Source: Streptomyces gilvus (lineage in GTDB: Bacteria; Actinomycetota; Actinomycetes; Streptomycetales; Streptomycetaceae). Taken from it: DNA of 64,000 nt. Both the position numbers and the translations under genes were made by a program. Below are positions 16,323 through 25,531 of the stretch, piece by piece. Every line of letters begins with the position of its first letter. Within the stretch, counting starts at the first letter, position 1. Location of the stretch: positions 350,297 to 414,296 of the forward strand of contig NZ_JAKWBE010000003.1 in assembly GCF_022513565.1 (NCBI RefSeq). Reading direction: 5' to 3'. A model generated the notes under the pieces. The model was not told the origin of the DNA. It searched no databases and saw nothing but the letters and a program-made list of their open reading frames with translations.

Positions 16323-17675
16323 ATGACGTCTGTGGCGAAAGCGACGGGGGGCGCCGGCGCACTGCCGACGCCCGCCGCCAAACCGCGCAAGAGCGTCACG
16401 GGGACACGGCTGTGGGTGGCGGTGCTGTTCCTGCTGCCCGCGTTCGTGCTGCTCGGGGCGCTCGTGGTCTACCCCATCGGGTACTCGGTCTGGCGCAGTC
16501 TCTACGGCGCCGGCGGCTCGGACTTCGTCGGGTTGAAGAACTACGGCGACATCTTCAGCGACAGCCGCACCCTGACCGCCGTACGCAACACGGCCATCTG
16601 GGTGGCGGTCGCACCGGCCGTCGTCACCGCGCTCGGGCTGATCTTCGCGGTGATGACCGAACGGGTGCGCTGGGGAACGGCGTTCAAGCTGATCGTCTTC
16701 ATGCCGATGGCGATCTCGATGCTCGCGGCCGGGATCATCTTCCGGCTCGTCTACGAGCAGGACCCCAGCCTGGGCGCGGCGAACGCGGTCGCGAAGTCGA
16801 TCCACGACACGTTCGTGTCGTCGTCGGTCTATCCCGACGCCCGGCCGAACGCGACGGCGAGCGATCTCAAGCCGTCCGGCGGCGGCTCGTTCACCACGAC
16901 CAAGACGGTGCACGCGGGCACGCCGGTGATGCTGCCGCTGGTCGGCATCGCGCCCAACCGGCTCCCCGGCAACCCGGAGAACGCGAAGGCGGCGAGCGGC
17001 AGCGGGATCACCGGCACCGTCTGGCTGGACTTCAAGCTGGGCGGCGGCGGCACCAAGGGCAAGGTCGACCCCGGTGAGAAGGCGCTGAAGGGCGTCAAGG
17101 TGGAGGCCGTGAAGGACGGCAAGGTGGTCGCCTCCGCCAAGAGCGGCGCGGACGGCACCTTCACCCTGCCGGCGAAGGCCGAGGGAGCCCAGGTGCGGCT
17201 GCCCGCCTCGAACTTCTCCGCGCCCTACAGCGGCATCGACTGGCTCGGCCCGACGCTGGTCACGCCGGCGATCATCGGGGCGTACGTGTGGATGTGGGCG
17301 GGCTTCGCGATGGTGCTGATCGCGGCGGGCCTCGCCGGCGTCGACCGCAACCTGCTGGAGGCGGCCCGGGTCGACGGGGCCAACGAGTGGCAGGTGTTCC
17401 GGCGGGTGACGGTGCCGCTGCTCGCGCCGGTCCTGGTCGTCGTCCTGGTCACGCTGATGATCAACGTGATGAAGGTCTTCGACCTGGTCTACATCATCGC
17501 CCCGCAGCCCAGTCAGGACGATGCCAACGTCCTCGCGCTGCAGCTGTTCCTGTCGTCGTTCGGCGGCGGCGGAAACGAGGGCGTGGGCAGCGCGATCGGC
17601 GTGATCCTGCTGCTGCTGGTGCTGCCGGTGATGTGGGTCAACATCCGGCGTCTGCGAAGGGAGAGGCAACGGTGA
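16323..17675 (+). CDS. Sugar ABC transporter permease (MalF-like) with extracytoplasmic insert
   Basis: An inner-membrane permease of a CUT1 importer. At 450 residues it is about 140-150 longer than typical Streptomyces MalF-type permeases. The extra part, about residues 160-300, lies between an early transmembrane helix ending 'IIFRLVYEQDPSLG' and the helix 'GPTLVTPAIIGAYVWMW'. It contains 'GITGTVWLDFKLGGGG..KVDPGEKALKGVKVEAVKDGKVVASAKSGADGTFTLP', a pattern typical of SdrD_B/carboxypeptidase-regulatory-like beta sandwiches, so an external Ig-like domain is inserted in a loop. The ABC-contact EAA motif is 'EAARVDGANEWQVFRRVTVPLL'. The start follows the lipoprotein stop by 10 bp, and the stop overlaps the next gene by GTGA. 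Confidence 0.92.
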   Translation: MTSVAKATGGAGALPTPAAKPRKSVTGTRLWVAVLFLLPAFVLLGALVVYPIGYSVWRSLYGAGGSDFVGLKNYGDIFSDSRTLTAVRNTAIWVAVAPAVVTALGLIFAVMTERVRWGTAFKLIVFMPMAISMLAAGIIFRLVYEQDPSLGAANAVAKSIHDTFVSSSVYPDARPNATASDLKPSGGGSFTTTKTVHAGTPVMLPLVGIAPNRLPGNPENAKAASGSGITGTVWLDFKLGGGGTKGKVDPGEKALKGVKVEAVKDGKVVASAKSGADGTFTLPAKAEGAQVRLPASNFSAPYSGIDWLGPTLVTPAIIGAYVWMWAGFAMVLIAAGLAGVDRNLLEAARVDGANEWQVFRRVTVPLLAPVLVVVLVTLMINVMKVFDLVYIIAPQPSQDDANVLALQLFLSSFGGGGNEGVGSAIGVILLLLVLPVMWVNIRRLRRERQR

Positions 17676-18553
17676 CCGCCCTCGATTCGACCGTGCGCGC
17701 CAAGCGCTCCTTCGCCGCGCGGGTGGCGAGCGGCGCCGCGGGCGGGGTGCTGCGGGTCTTCCTGATCGTGGTCGCCGTGTTCTGGCTGGTGCCCACCTTC
17801 GGGCTGCTGGTCTCCTCCTTCCGCGACCCGACCGACATCGCGACCTCGGGCTGGTGGAAGGTGTTCACCGCGCCCAGCCAGCTGACCGCCAAGAGCTACC
17901 AGTCGCTGCTGGAGAAGGACGCGATCACGCACGCGCTGTTCAACACCGTGTGGATCACGGTCCCGGCGACGCTGCTGGTGGTGCTGCTGGGCGCGATGGC
18001 CGGGTACGCGTTCGCCTGGATGGACTTCAAGGGCCGCGACTGGTGGTTCCTGGTCGTGGTCGCGCTGCTCGTGGTCCCCGTCCAGGTCGCCCTGATCCCG
18101 CTCGCCGACCTCTTCGGCAAGATCGGGATCTTCGGCGACATCATCGGCGTGGTCCTCTTCCACGTCGGCTTCGGACTGCCGTTCGCCATCTTCCTGTTGC
18201 GCAACTTCTTCGCGGAGATCCCCCGTGAACTCCTGGAAGCGGCACGACTGGACGGCGCCGGCGAGACCCGGCTGTTCCTCACCGTCGTCCTCCCGCTGGG
18301 CGCCCCCGCGATCGCCTCGCTGGGCATCTTCCAGTTCCTGTGGGTGTGGAACGACATGCTGGTCGCGCTCGTCTTCTCCAACTCGGAGTCGCAGCCGCTG
18401 ACCGTCGCGCTCCAGCAGCAGGTACGGCAGTTCGGCAACAACATCGACGTGCTGGCGCCCGGCGCGTTCATCTCGATGGTGATCCCGCTGATCGTGTTCT
18501 TCGCGTTCCAGCGGCAGTTCGTCTCCGGGGTCATGGCGGGCGCCGTCAAGTAG
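17672..18553 (+). CDS. Sugar ABC transporter permease (MalG-like)
   Basis: The second membrane subunit of the importer, 293 residues with six predicted helices beginning 'VFLIVVAVFWLVPTFGLLVSSF'. The EAA loop that docks the ATPase is 'EAARLDGAGETRLFLTVVLPL', and the C-terminal 'QRQFVSGVMAGAVK' is the usual MalG-type end. The GTG start overlaps the stop of the previous permease by four bases and has GGGAGAGG upstream, so the two subunits are translationally coupled. A strong hairpin follows, ending the operon. Confidence 0.94.
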   Translation: MTALDSTVRAKRSFAARVASGAAGGVLRVFLIVVAVFWLVPTFGLLVSSFRDPTDIATSGWWKVFTAPSQLTAKSYQSLLEKDAITHALFNTVWITVPATLLVVLLGAMAGYAFAWMDFKGRDWWFLVVVALLVVPVQVALIPLADLFGKIGIFGDIIGVVLFHVGFGLPFAIFLLRNFFAEIPRELLEAARLDGAGETRLFLTVVLPLGAPAIASLGIFQFLWVWNDMLVALVFSNSESQPLTVALQQQVRQFGNNIDVLAPGAFISMVIPLIVFFAFQRQFVSGVMAGAVK

Positions 18554-18581
18554 CCCCGACGCAACCCCCGAGGCAACGGAA

Positions 18582-18613
18582 ACGGGGGACGTCGTTCACC
18601 CGGTGTCCCCCGT
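18582..18613 (+). terminator. Terminator after the ABC importer operon
   Basis: A perfect 9-bp inverted repeat, ACGGGGGAC (18582-18590) and GTCCCCCGT (18605-18613), with a 14-nt loop, 29 bp after the permease stop. Confidence 0.75.
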
Positions 18614-18686
18614 ATGCCGTAGTAAACCGTAACCAAATCACTCCATCGGCCGTTCCCGGGCAAGGTCCTACCGCCCGCTGCGACCC

Positions 18687-20882
18687 ATGGATGTCCCCTT
18701 GCCCAGGTTCAGTGTCATCGTCCCCGTGTACAAGGTTCAGGCGTATCTGCACGCATGCCTGGAGTCGGTGCTGTCGCAGTCGTGTGCGGATCTGGAGCTG
18801 ATCGCCGTCGACGACTGCTCGCCGGACGGATCGGGCGCGATCATCGACGAGTTCGCGGCCCGCGACCCACGGGTGCGGGCCCTGCACCTGGCGGAGAACC
18901 AGGGGCTCGGCCGCGCCCGCAACGCCGGTCTGGCGCAGGCCCGCGGCGACTACCTGGTCTTCCTGGACGGGGACGACACCCTCACCCCGCACGCCCTGCG
19001 GATGATCGCCGACCGGCTGAAGGAGACGGGCGAGCCGGACGTCCTGGTCTACGACTACGCGCGCACCTTCTGCACCGGCGAGACCCTCCGCAACCAGGCC
19101 GCGGCGCAGCTCACCGAGCAGGGCCCGGCGCCCTTCCGCCTGGAGGACCGCCCCGGCCTGCTGAACCTGCTGATGGTGGCCTGGAACAAGGCGTACCGGC
19201 GGGAGTTCGTCGAGCGCGAGGCCCTGGCCTTCCCGCCCGGCTTCTACGAGGACACCCCGTGGACGTTCCCGGCCCTGATGGCGGCGGGTTCGCTGGCGAC
19301 GCTGGACCGGGTGTGCGTGCACTACCGCCAGCGCCGGCAGGGCAGCATCCTCGGCACGACGAGCCGCAGCCACTTCGACGTCTTCGAGCAGTACGACCGG
19401 GTCTTCGCGTACGTCGACGGCCGCCCCGAACTCGACCGCTGGCGGCCGGTGTTGTTCCGCCGCATGGTCGACCACCTGGCCGTCGTCTTCACCCGGCCTG
19501 GCCGGCTGCCGCGCGGCGCCCGCGCCGAGTTCCTGCGCAAGGCCCGCGCGTACTACCGCCGTTACCGCGTCCCCGGCGCCCGCCTCACCCCGCGCCACAC
19601 CCTGATCCGCTGGGGCCTGCACCGCACGTACCGCACCCTGCGGGCGGCCTCCGCCCTGCACCGCACCGTGCTCAAGCGCACCACCCGCCTGCTCCGGTCC
19701 CTGCGCACGACGGCCCTGCGCGTCCACTACCGGGTCCAGCGCTGTCTGCCGCTGCGCGCCGACCGCGCCGTGTTCACCGCGTCCGACGGCCGCGGCGGCA
19801 ACCCCGGCGCACTGGAGGACGCGTTCCGTGCCGTCGTCCCGCACATCCGCACCACCTGGCTCGGCGGCCCGGACACGGCCGCCCACTGGACGGCCCTGGC
19901 CCGCTCCAAGTACCTCGTCGCCGACACCGCGCTCGACCCCCGCCTGGTCAAGCGCCCCGGCCAGGTCCTGATCCGGGCCCACCAGGGCACCCCGATCGGC
20001 CACGTGGGCCTCGACCTCCTGGAACGCCCGGCCGCGGCCCGGGACACGGACTTCGGGCGGCTCCTCGACGACGTCGACACGTGGGACCACGTGCTGTCCG
20101 CCAACCGCCACTCCACCCTCACCTGGGAGCGCGTCTTCCCGGGCGCCTACACCACCCTGGAACTCGGCTCGCCGCGCAACGACGTGTTCCAGAAGGCGAC
20201 TTCGGCCGACGTGACCCGGCTGCGCGAGTCCCTGGGCATCCCCCCCGACTCGGTCGCGCTGCTGTACGCCCCGGCTCCCCGCGTCTACCGCCGCACCCAG
20301 TGCTCCCCCCTCGACCTGGACCGGGTCCTGCGCCGTCTGGGCCCCCGCCACGTCGTCCTGGCCCGCACCGACGGGCCCGTCCCGCCGCACGGCCGGATCA
20401 TCGACGTCAGCGGCCATCCGAGTATCGAGTCCCTCTGCCTCGCCTCGGACGTCCTGGTCACCGACTACGCGCCCCTGATGGTCGACTACGCCAACCTCGA
20501 CCGCCCGATCGTGCTCCACCTCGACGACTGGGAGGCGTACGAGGCGGCCCGCGGCATCTATGTCGACCTGCGCGCCTTCCCGCCGGGCGCGGTCGCCCGC
20601 AACGAGGACGAGCTGATCGACATCTTCGTCACCGGCCACTGGCGCGGCTCCCGCTCCGCCCAGCTGCGCTCCGTCTTCCGCGAGCGTTTCTGCCCGTACG
20701 ACGACGGTCGCGCCGCCGAGCGGGTCGTACGCCATGTCGTCCTGGGCGAGCGGGGGCTGCCGCCGGTGATCCCGCTGGAGCGGCGCCACCCGGTGCCCTC
20801 GGCGGCAGCGGGCCCGGCACGCTCCCCGCAGGCCACCGTGCCGCAGCCGGCCGGTTCCCTGACCGTCACCGACAGCCTCTGA
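18687..20882 (+). CDS. GT2 glycosyltransferase fused to a degenerate TagF-like domain
   Basis: A 731-residue two-domain protein of teichoic-acid/glycopolymer type. The N-terminal GT2 fold (1-280) has 'FSVIVPVYKVQAYLHACLESVL', the nucleotide-binding 'AVDDCSPDGSG' and the DxD-like 'FLDGDDT', so it looks competent. The C-terminal half resembles CDP-glycerol:polyglycerol-phosphate transferases (TagF), but several family residues differ from the two sister genes: 'YAPAPRVYRR' for YAPTxRDY, 'VLARTDGP' where the sisters carry a histidine (RAHY or RLHP), 'VTDYAPLMVDY' for TDYSxxMFDY, and 'VADTALD' for VNNxNF. This domain may be inactive or altered. It opens a run of three paralogues. The start is uncertain: ATG 18687, or TTG 18699, which would give the sisters' 'xPRFS' N-terminus. 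Confidence 0.85.
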   Translation: MDVPLPRFSVIVPVYKVQAYLHACLESVLSQSCADLELIAVDDCSPDGSGAIIDEFAARDPRVRALHLAENQGLGRARNAGLAQARGDYLVFLDGDDTLTPHALRMIADRLKETGEPDVLVYDYARTFCTGETLRNQAAAQLTEQGPAPFRLEDRPGLLNLLMVAWNKAYRREFVEREALAFPPGFYEDTPWTFPALMAAGSLATLDRVCVHYRQRRQGSILGTTSRSHFDVFEQYDRVFAYVDGRPELDRWRPVLFRRMVDHLAVVFTRPGRLPRGARAEFLRKARAYYRRYRVPGARLTPRHTLIRWGLHRTYRTLRAASALHRTVLKRTTRLLRSLRTTALRVHYRVQRCLPLRADRAVFTASDGRGGNPGALEDAFRAVVPHIRTTWLGGPDTAAHWTALARSKYLVADTALDPRLVKRPGQVLIRAHQGTPIGHVGLDLLERPAAARDTDFGRLLDDVDTWDHVLSANRHSTLTWERVFPGAYTTLELGSPRNDVFQKATSADVTRLRESLGIPPDSVALLYAPAPRVYRRTQCSPLDLDRVLRRLGPRHVVLARTDGPVPPHGRIIDVSGHPSIESLCLASDVLVTDYAPLMVDYANLDRPIVLHLDDWEAYEAARGIYVDLRAFPPGAVARNEDELIDIFVTGHWRGSRSAQLRSVFRERFCPYDDGRAAERVVRHVVLGERGLPPVIPLERRHPVPSAAAGPARSPQATVPQPAGSLTVTDSL

Positions 20883-21016
20883 ACACCGTTCTCACACCGG
20901 GGAGTTCCATGCCCTCCAGCCCGTCACGGCCCACCCCGAGCCGGCCGTCCACCTGGCGCCCGGCGGGGCGCCCGGGACGCTGACGCACCCGCACGACCAT
21001 CGAGAGAAAGAGCAGA

Positions 21017-23215
21017 ATGCCCCGCTTCAGCATCATCGTCCCCTCCCACGGCGTGGCAGGCCGCCTGTCCCAGGCGCTGGACTCGGTCCTCGCGCAGTCC
21101 CACGGCGACTTCGAGCTGATCCCGGTCTGCGACGGCCCCGACGCGCCCGCGGCGGAGCTCGTCGCCGGGTACGCCGAGCGGGACTCCCGGGTGAGCCCGG
21201 TGCACTCGCCGCCGGCGGACGGTCTGGCCGGGGCGCGCAACACCGGGATGCGGGCGGCGACCGGCGCGTATCTGCTGTTCCTCGACGGCGACGACACCCT
21301 CGTCCCGGGCGCGCTGGCGGCGCTGGACGCACGGCTGACGGAGACCGGTGACGTGGACGTCCTGTACGCCGAGCACGAGCGGGTGCCGTGGTGGGAGGGC
21401 GAGGCGACCAACCCGTGCGCGCTGCTGCTGCCGAAGACCCCGGCGGGCGCCTTCTGCCCCGACCAGGTGCCCCAGTTGACCGGCGTGCAGCTGCCGGCGT
21501 GGAGCGCGGCCTACCGCAGGTCCTTCCTCACCGGGCACCGGCTCGGCTTCCCCGACAGCCACTACACCGACGTCGGCTTCGGCGCCCTGGTGGCGCTGCG
21601 GGCCGAGAAGGCGGCGGTGCTGCGCGAGGTCGTCGTACGCCATCTGGTGCGCCGGCAGGGCAGCCGGCTGAACCTGCCGGGCCCGCACCACGCGCAACTC
21701 CTCGACCAGGTCGAGCTGGTGCTCACCCGCGCCGCCGAACTGGGGCTGCACGAGGAGCGGTTGGTGCCGCTGTTCGACCACCTCTTCGCCACCGTCCTGA
21801 AGACGGCCACCCATCCGGGCCGGCTCACCTCCGGCCGCCGCGCCTTCTTCCGGCGGGCGGGCGGGCTCTACCGCCACCACCGCCCGGCCGGCTTCCGTCC
21901 CCCGGGCGGGAGTCTCGGCGTCCAGCACCGGCTGCTGGCGAGCGGGGCGTACCCGGCCTTCTGCGCCCTGCGCGGCGTCAACCGGTCGGCCACGCGGGCC
22001 GTGGAGGCCCTGCCCCGCCCCCGCGGCCTGCGCACCCGGCTCCGCTACGCCCGCGCCCTGCGCCGCCCCCTCGACCCCCACCTCGCGGTGTACTGCGCCT
22101 ACTGGGGCCGCGGCTACGCCTGCAACCCGGCCGCGATCCACGCCAAGGCCCGCGAACTCGCCCCGCACCTCCGGGCGGTGTTCCTCGTCGAGCCGGACCA
22201 GGCGCACACCGTGCCGGAGGACGTCGAGTACGCGGTCATCGGCAGCGCGAAGTACTGGGACGTCCTCGCCCGCGCAAAGTACCTGGTCAACAACGCCAAC
22301 TTCGCGGACGCGGTCGTCAAACGCCCCGGCAGTGTGCACCTGTCGACCCAGCACGGCACCCCGCTGAAGAAGATGGGCGTCGACCAGGCGACGTACCCCG
22401 TGGTGGCCGCCGCCACCGGCAGCTTCACCAAGCTGCTGGAGCGGGTGGACCGCTGGGACTACAACCTCACCTCCAACCGCCACTCCACCCAGATGTGGGA
22501 GCGGGCCTTCCCGGCCGCGCACGAGACGCTGGAGTACGGCTATCCGCGCAACGACGTCTACTACACGGCGACCGCGGACGACGTGGCCCGCGTCCGGCGG
22601 GAGCTGGGGATCCCCGAGGGCAGCACGGCCGTGCTGTACGCGCCCACGCACCGGGACTACCACACCGGTTTCGAGACCGGCCTGGACCTGGAGGCCTTCT
22701 GCGAGGAGGCCGGCGAGGACGTCGTCGTGCTGCTGCGCGCCCACTACTTCTACGACCGGGGCCGGGCGCACAGCACCGGCCGGATCATCGACGTGACCGG
22801 GCACCGCTCCTCCGAGGACGTGTGCCTGGCCGCGGACGCGCTGATCACCGACTACTCCTCGATCATGTTCGACTACGCCAACCTGGACCGCCCGATCGTC
22901 GTGTACGCGGACGACTGGGACGTCTACCGGGAGACCCGGGGCGTCTACTTCGACCTGATGGAACATCCGCCGGGACCGGTGGCCCGGACGCCGCAGGAGC
23001 TGGCGGGCGTCTTCCGCGACGGATCCTGGGCGGGCGCCGAGTCCGCCGCCGCGCGGGCCGCCTTCCGGGAGCGGTTCTGCGAGTTCGACGACGGGCGGGC
23101 CGCCGAGCGGGTGGTGCGCCGGGTGCTGCTGGGCGAGCCGCCGGAGGCGATCCCGCCCGTGATCCCGCTCGCCGAACGGACCCCGGCCCCGCTCCCCGCC
23201 CTCGTGAGGAACTGA
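21017..23215 (+). CDS. GT2 glycosyltransferase fused to TagF-like CDP-glycerol glycerophosphotransferase
   Basis: The second paralogue, 732 residues. The GT2 domain (1-280) starts 'MPRFSIIVPSHGVAGRLSQALDSVL' and has 'FLDGDDTL'. The TagF-like domain (about 370-715) keeps the family motifs 'VNNANFADAVVKRPG', 'STQHGTPLKKMGVD', 'YAPTHRDY', 'LLRAHYFYDRG' and 'ITDYSSIMFDYANLDRP', so it is the most canonical of the three. The predicted role is transfer of glycerol-phosphate-type units (CDP-activated) and a sugar during synthesis of a wall teichoic acid-like polymer at the inner face of the membrane. The start has GAGAAAGAG upstream, and a 134-bp gap separates it from the first paralogue. The acceptor and the polyol cannot be told from the sequence. 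Confidence 0.9.
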   Translation: MPRFSIIVPSHGVAGRLSQALDSVLAQSHGDFELIPVCDGPDAPAAELVAGYAERDSRVSPVHSPPADGLAGARNTGMRAATGAYLLFLDGDDTLVPGALAALDARLTETGDVDVLYAEHERVPWWEGEATNPCALLLPKTPAGAFCPDQVPQLTGVQLPAWSAAYRRSFLTGHRLGFPDSHYTDVGFGALVALRAEKAAVLREVVVRHLVRRQGSRLNLPGPHHAQLLDQVELVLTRAAELGLHEERLVPLFDHLFATVLKTATHPGRLTSGRRAFFRRAGGLYRHHRPAGFRPPGGSLGVQHRLLASGAYPAFCALRGVNRSATRAVEALPRPRGLRTRLRYARALRRPLDPHLAVYCAYWGRGYACNPAAIHAKARELAPHLRAVFLVEPDQAHTVPEDVEYAVIGSAKYWDVLARAKYLVNNANFADAVVKRPGSVHLSTQHGTPLKKMGVDQATYPVVAAATGSFTKLLERVDRWDYNLTSNRHSTQMWERAFPAAHETLEYGYPRNDVYYTATADDVARVRRELGIPEGSTAVLYAPTHRDYHTGFETGLDLEAFCEEAGEDVVVLLRAHYFYDRGRAHSTGRIIDVTGHRSSEDVCLAADALITDYSSIMFDYANLDRPIVVYADDWDVYRETRGVYFDLMEHPPGPVARTPQELAGVFRDGSWAGAESAAARAAFRERFCEFDDGRAAERVVRRVLLGEPPEAIPPVIPLAERTPAPLPALVRN

Positions 23216-23220
23216 CACCC

Positions 23221-25452
23221 GTGCCCCGCTTCAGCATCATCGTCCCCGTCTTCAAGGTGCAGGGCTACCTGCGTGAGTGCATCGACTCGGTGCTCGGACA
23301 GTCCTGCCCCGACCTGGAGTTGATCGCCGTCGACGACCGCTCCCCCGACGACTGCGGCGCGATCCTCGACGAGTACGCGTCCCGCGACGACCGGGTGCGC
23401 GTGCTGCACCTGCCCGAGAACGTGGGGCTGGGGCGGGCGCGCAACGCCGGCCTCGCGCAGGCCCGCGGGGACTATGTCCTCTTCCTCGACAGCGACGACT
23501 TCTACACCCCCGGCCTGCTGGCCGCCGTCGCCGACCGGCTGAGAAGCGCCGAGGACCCGGACATCCTGGTCTTCGACCACGTCCGCACCCACTGGTGGGG
23601 GCGGGGCGGCCCCAGCGACTCCTCCACCCTGCTGGCCCGCGCCGGCCAGGACGTCTTCGACCTGCGCACCAGCCCCGAGTACGTCCATCTGTTCCTGGTC
23701 GCCTGGAACAAGGCGTACCGGCGGGACTTCTTCCAGGGGCACGGCCTCCAGTACGCGCCGGGTCTGTACGAGGACGCGCCGGTCACCTACCGCTCGATGG
23801 TGCTGGCCGAGCGCATCGCGTGCCTGAACCGGATCGGCGTGGAGTACCGGCAGCGGCGCCAGGGGGCGATCACCCGGACGCCGGGGCGCCGGCACTTCGA
23901 CATCTTCCCGCAGTACGAGGGCCTGTTCGCGTTCCTGGAGGGGCGCGACGACCTCGTCTGGGCGCGGCCCCTGCTCTTCGAACGGGCCCTGGACCACATG
24001 CTGTTCGTGATCGCCCGCGAGGACCGGGTCACCCCCTCCGACCGGGCCGCCTTCCACCGCGAGATGCGCGCCTTCCACCGCCGTCACCGCCCCGAGGGCT
24101 TCGTCCCGCCGGCCGGTCCGCGTGGTACGGAGATGCGGCTGCTGGCGAGGGCGCCGTACGCCTCGTACGCGGCCCTGAGCGGTGCGCGGGGTCTGCGCGG
24201 GATCGCCGGGGCGGGCAAACGACGCGCGGCGCAGCGGCTGTCGGCCGCCGCCCAACGCGCCTGGTACACCGCCGGGTCGAGGCTTCCGCTCGATCCGCGT
24301 CTCGTCGTGTACTCCTCCTCCCATCACGCGGGCGTGAGCGGTGACCCGGCCGCGATCCACGCCAAGGCCCGGCAGATCGCGCCGGAGTTGCGCGGGGTGT
24401 GGGTGGTGCGGGAGGACGCGCTGGACACGGTGCCGGAGGGAGTGGACTACGTGGTGCCGGGCTCGCGGCGCTACCAGTCGGTGCTGGCGCGGGCGACGTA
24501 CTGGGTGAACAACGTCAACTGGCCCGGCGCGCTGGTCAAACGGCCCGGTCAGGTCCACATCCAGACCCATCAGGGCACCCCGCTCAAGTACATGGGCGCC
24601 GACCTGCTGGACAAGCCCGGCGCCCGGCACGGCTTCAGCGTGCCGAGGATGCTGCACCGCGCCGACCGCTGGGACCTCAGCCTGGTCGCCAACCGGCACT
24701 CCGAGCTGGTGTGGGAGCGGGCGTACCCCTGCCACTTCACCTCGGCGCGGACGGGCAGCCCGCGCAACGACGTGCTGGTCACCGGTGACGCGGCGCGGGC
24801 CGCGGCCGTCCGCGCGCGGCTCGGCGTCCCCGCCGGCCACACCGTCGTGCTCTACGCCCCGACCCGCCGCGACTACTGCCGGGGCGGCCACGTCGACCGC
24901 GTCGACCTGGCGCGTTTCGCCGCGGACCTCGGCACGGGCCACACCCTCGTCGTCCGTCTGCACCCGACCCTCGCGACCGGCACGGCACGCGGGTTCGGCC
25001 TGGCCGACCTGCACGGGCGAGGTGTCCTGGTCGACGCGACCGACGAACCGCACGTCGAGGATCTGATGCTGGCCTCGGACGTGCTGGTCACCGACTACTC
25101 TGCGCTGATGTTCGACTACGCCAATCTGGACCGGCCGATCGTGGTCCACGCCGACGACTGGGGCGCGTACGCGGCGAGCCGGGGCGCCTACTTCGACATC
25201 ACCGCCCAGTCGCCGGGCCATGTCTCCCGTTCCTACCGGGAGTTGGCTTGGCTGTTCGCGTCCGGCACCTGGAAGGACGAGGAGTCGGCGGCGCTGCGGA
25301 CCGGGTTCCGGGATCGGTTCTGCGAGTACGACGACGGGCGGGCCGCCGAGCGGGTCGTACGGACGCTGATCCTCGGCGAGGAGATGGCCGCGCCGGGGAC
25401 GTCCGCCGCGATCCCGGCGCCCGCCGCCGGCCGGGCCCCCTCGATGAGGTGA
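23221..25452 (+). CDS. GT2 glycosyltransferase fused to TagF-like transferase (third paralogue)
   Basis: A 743-residue protein starting at GTG 5 bp after the previous stop, with GTGAGGAAC as ribosome-binding site inside the previous gene. The GT2 domain has 'FSIIVPVFKVQGYLRECIDSVLGQSC' and the acidic motif 'FLDSDDF'. The TagF-like domain has 'VNNVNWPGALVKRPG', 'QTHQGTPLKYMGAD', 'YAPTRRDY', 'VVRLHPTL' and 'TDYSALMFDYANLDRP', all intact. Its GT2 half is closer to the first paralogue and its TagF half closer to the second, as judged by eye. With the TagGH-like exporter at 33.5-35.3 kb it suggests a locus for a phosphodiester-linked cell-wall glycopolymer. Confidence 0.9.
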   Translation: MPRFSIIVPVFKVQGYLRECIDSVLGQSCPDLELIAVDDRSPDDCGAILDEYASRDDRVRVLHLPENVGLGRARNAGLAQARGDYVLFLDSDDFYTPGLLAAVADRLRSAEDPDILVFDHVRTHWWGRGGPSDSSTLLARAGQDVFDLRTSPEYVHLFLVAWNKAYRRDFFQGHGLQYAPGLYEDAPVTYRSMVLAERIACLNRIGVEYRQRRQGAITRTPGRRHFDIFPQYEGLFAFLEGRDDLVWARPLLFERALDHMLFVIAREDRVTPSDRAAFHREMRAFHRRHRPEGFVPPAGPRGTEMRLLARAPYASYAALSGARGLRGIAGAGKRRAAQRLSAAAQRAWYTAGSRLPLDPRLVVYSSSHHAGVSGDPAAIHAKARQIAPELRGVWVVREDALDTVPEGVDYVVPGSRRYQSVLARATYWVNNVNWPGALVKRPGQVHIQTHQGTPLKYMGADLLDKPGARHGFSVPRMLHRADRWDLSLVANRHSELVWERAYPCHFTSARTGSPRNDVLVTGDAARAAAVRARLGVPAGHTVVLYAPTRRDYCRGGHVDRVDLARFAADLGTGHTLVVRLHPTLATGTARGFGLADLHGRGVLVDATDEPHVEDLMLASDVLVTDYSALMFDYANLDRPIVVHADDWGAYAASRGAYFDITAQSPGHVSRSYRELAWLFASGTWKDEESAALRTGFRDRFCEYDDGRAAERVVRTLILGEEMAAPGTSAAIPAPAAGRAPSMR

Positions 25453-25531
25453 CGGCTACAGCGCGGCCCGGGCGCGCGACAGCGCGGACGCCGGTGCAGG
25501 GACGTCCGCGCCGTCTGCCTTCAGGCGGCTC

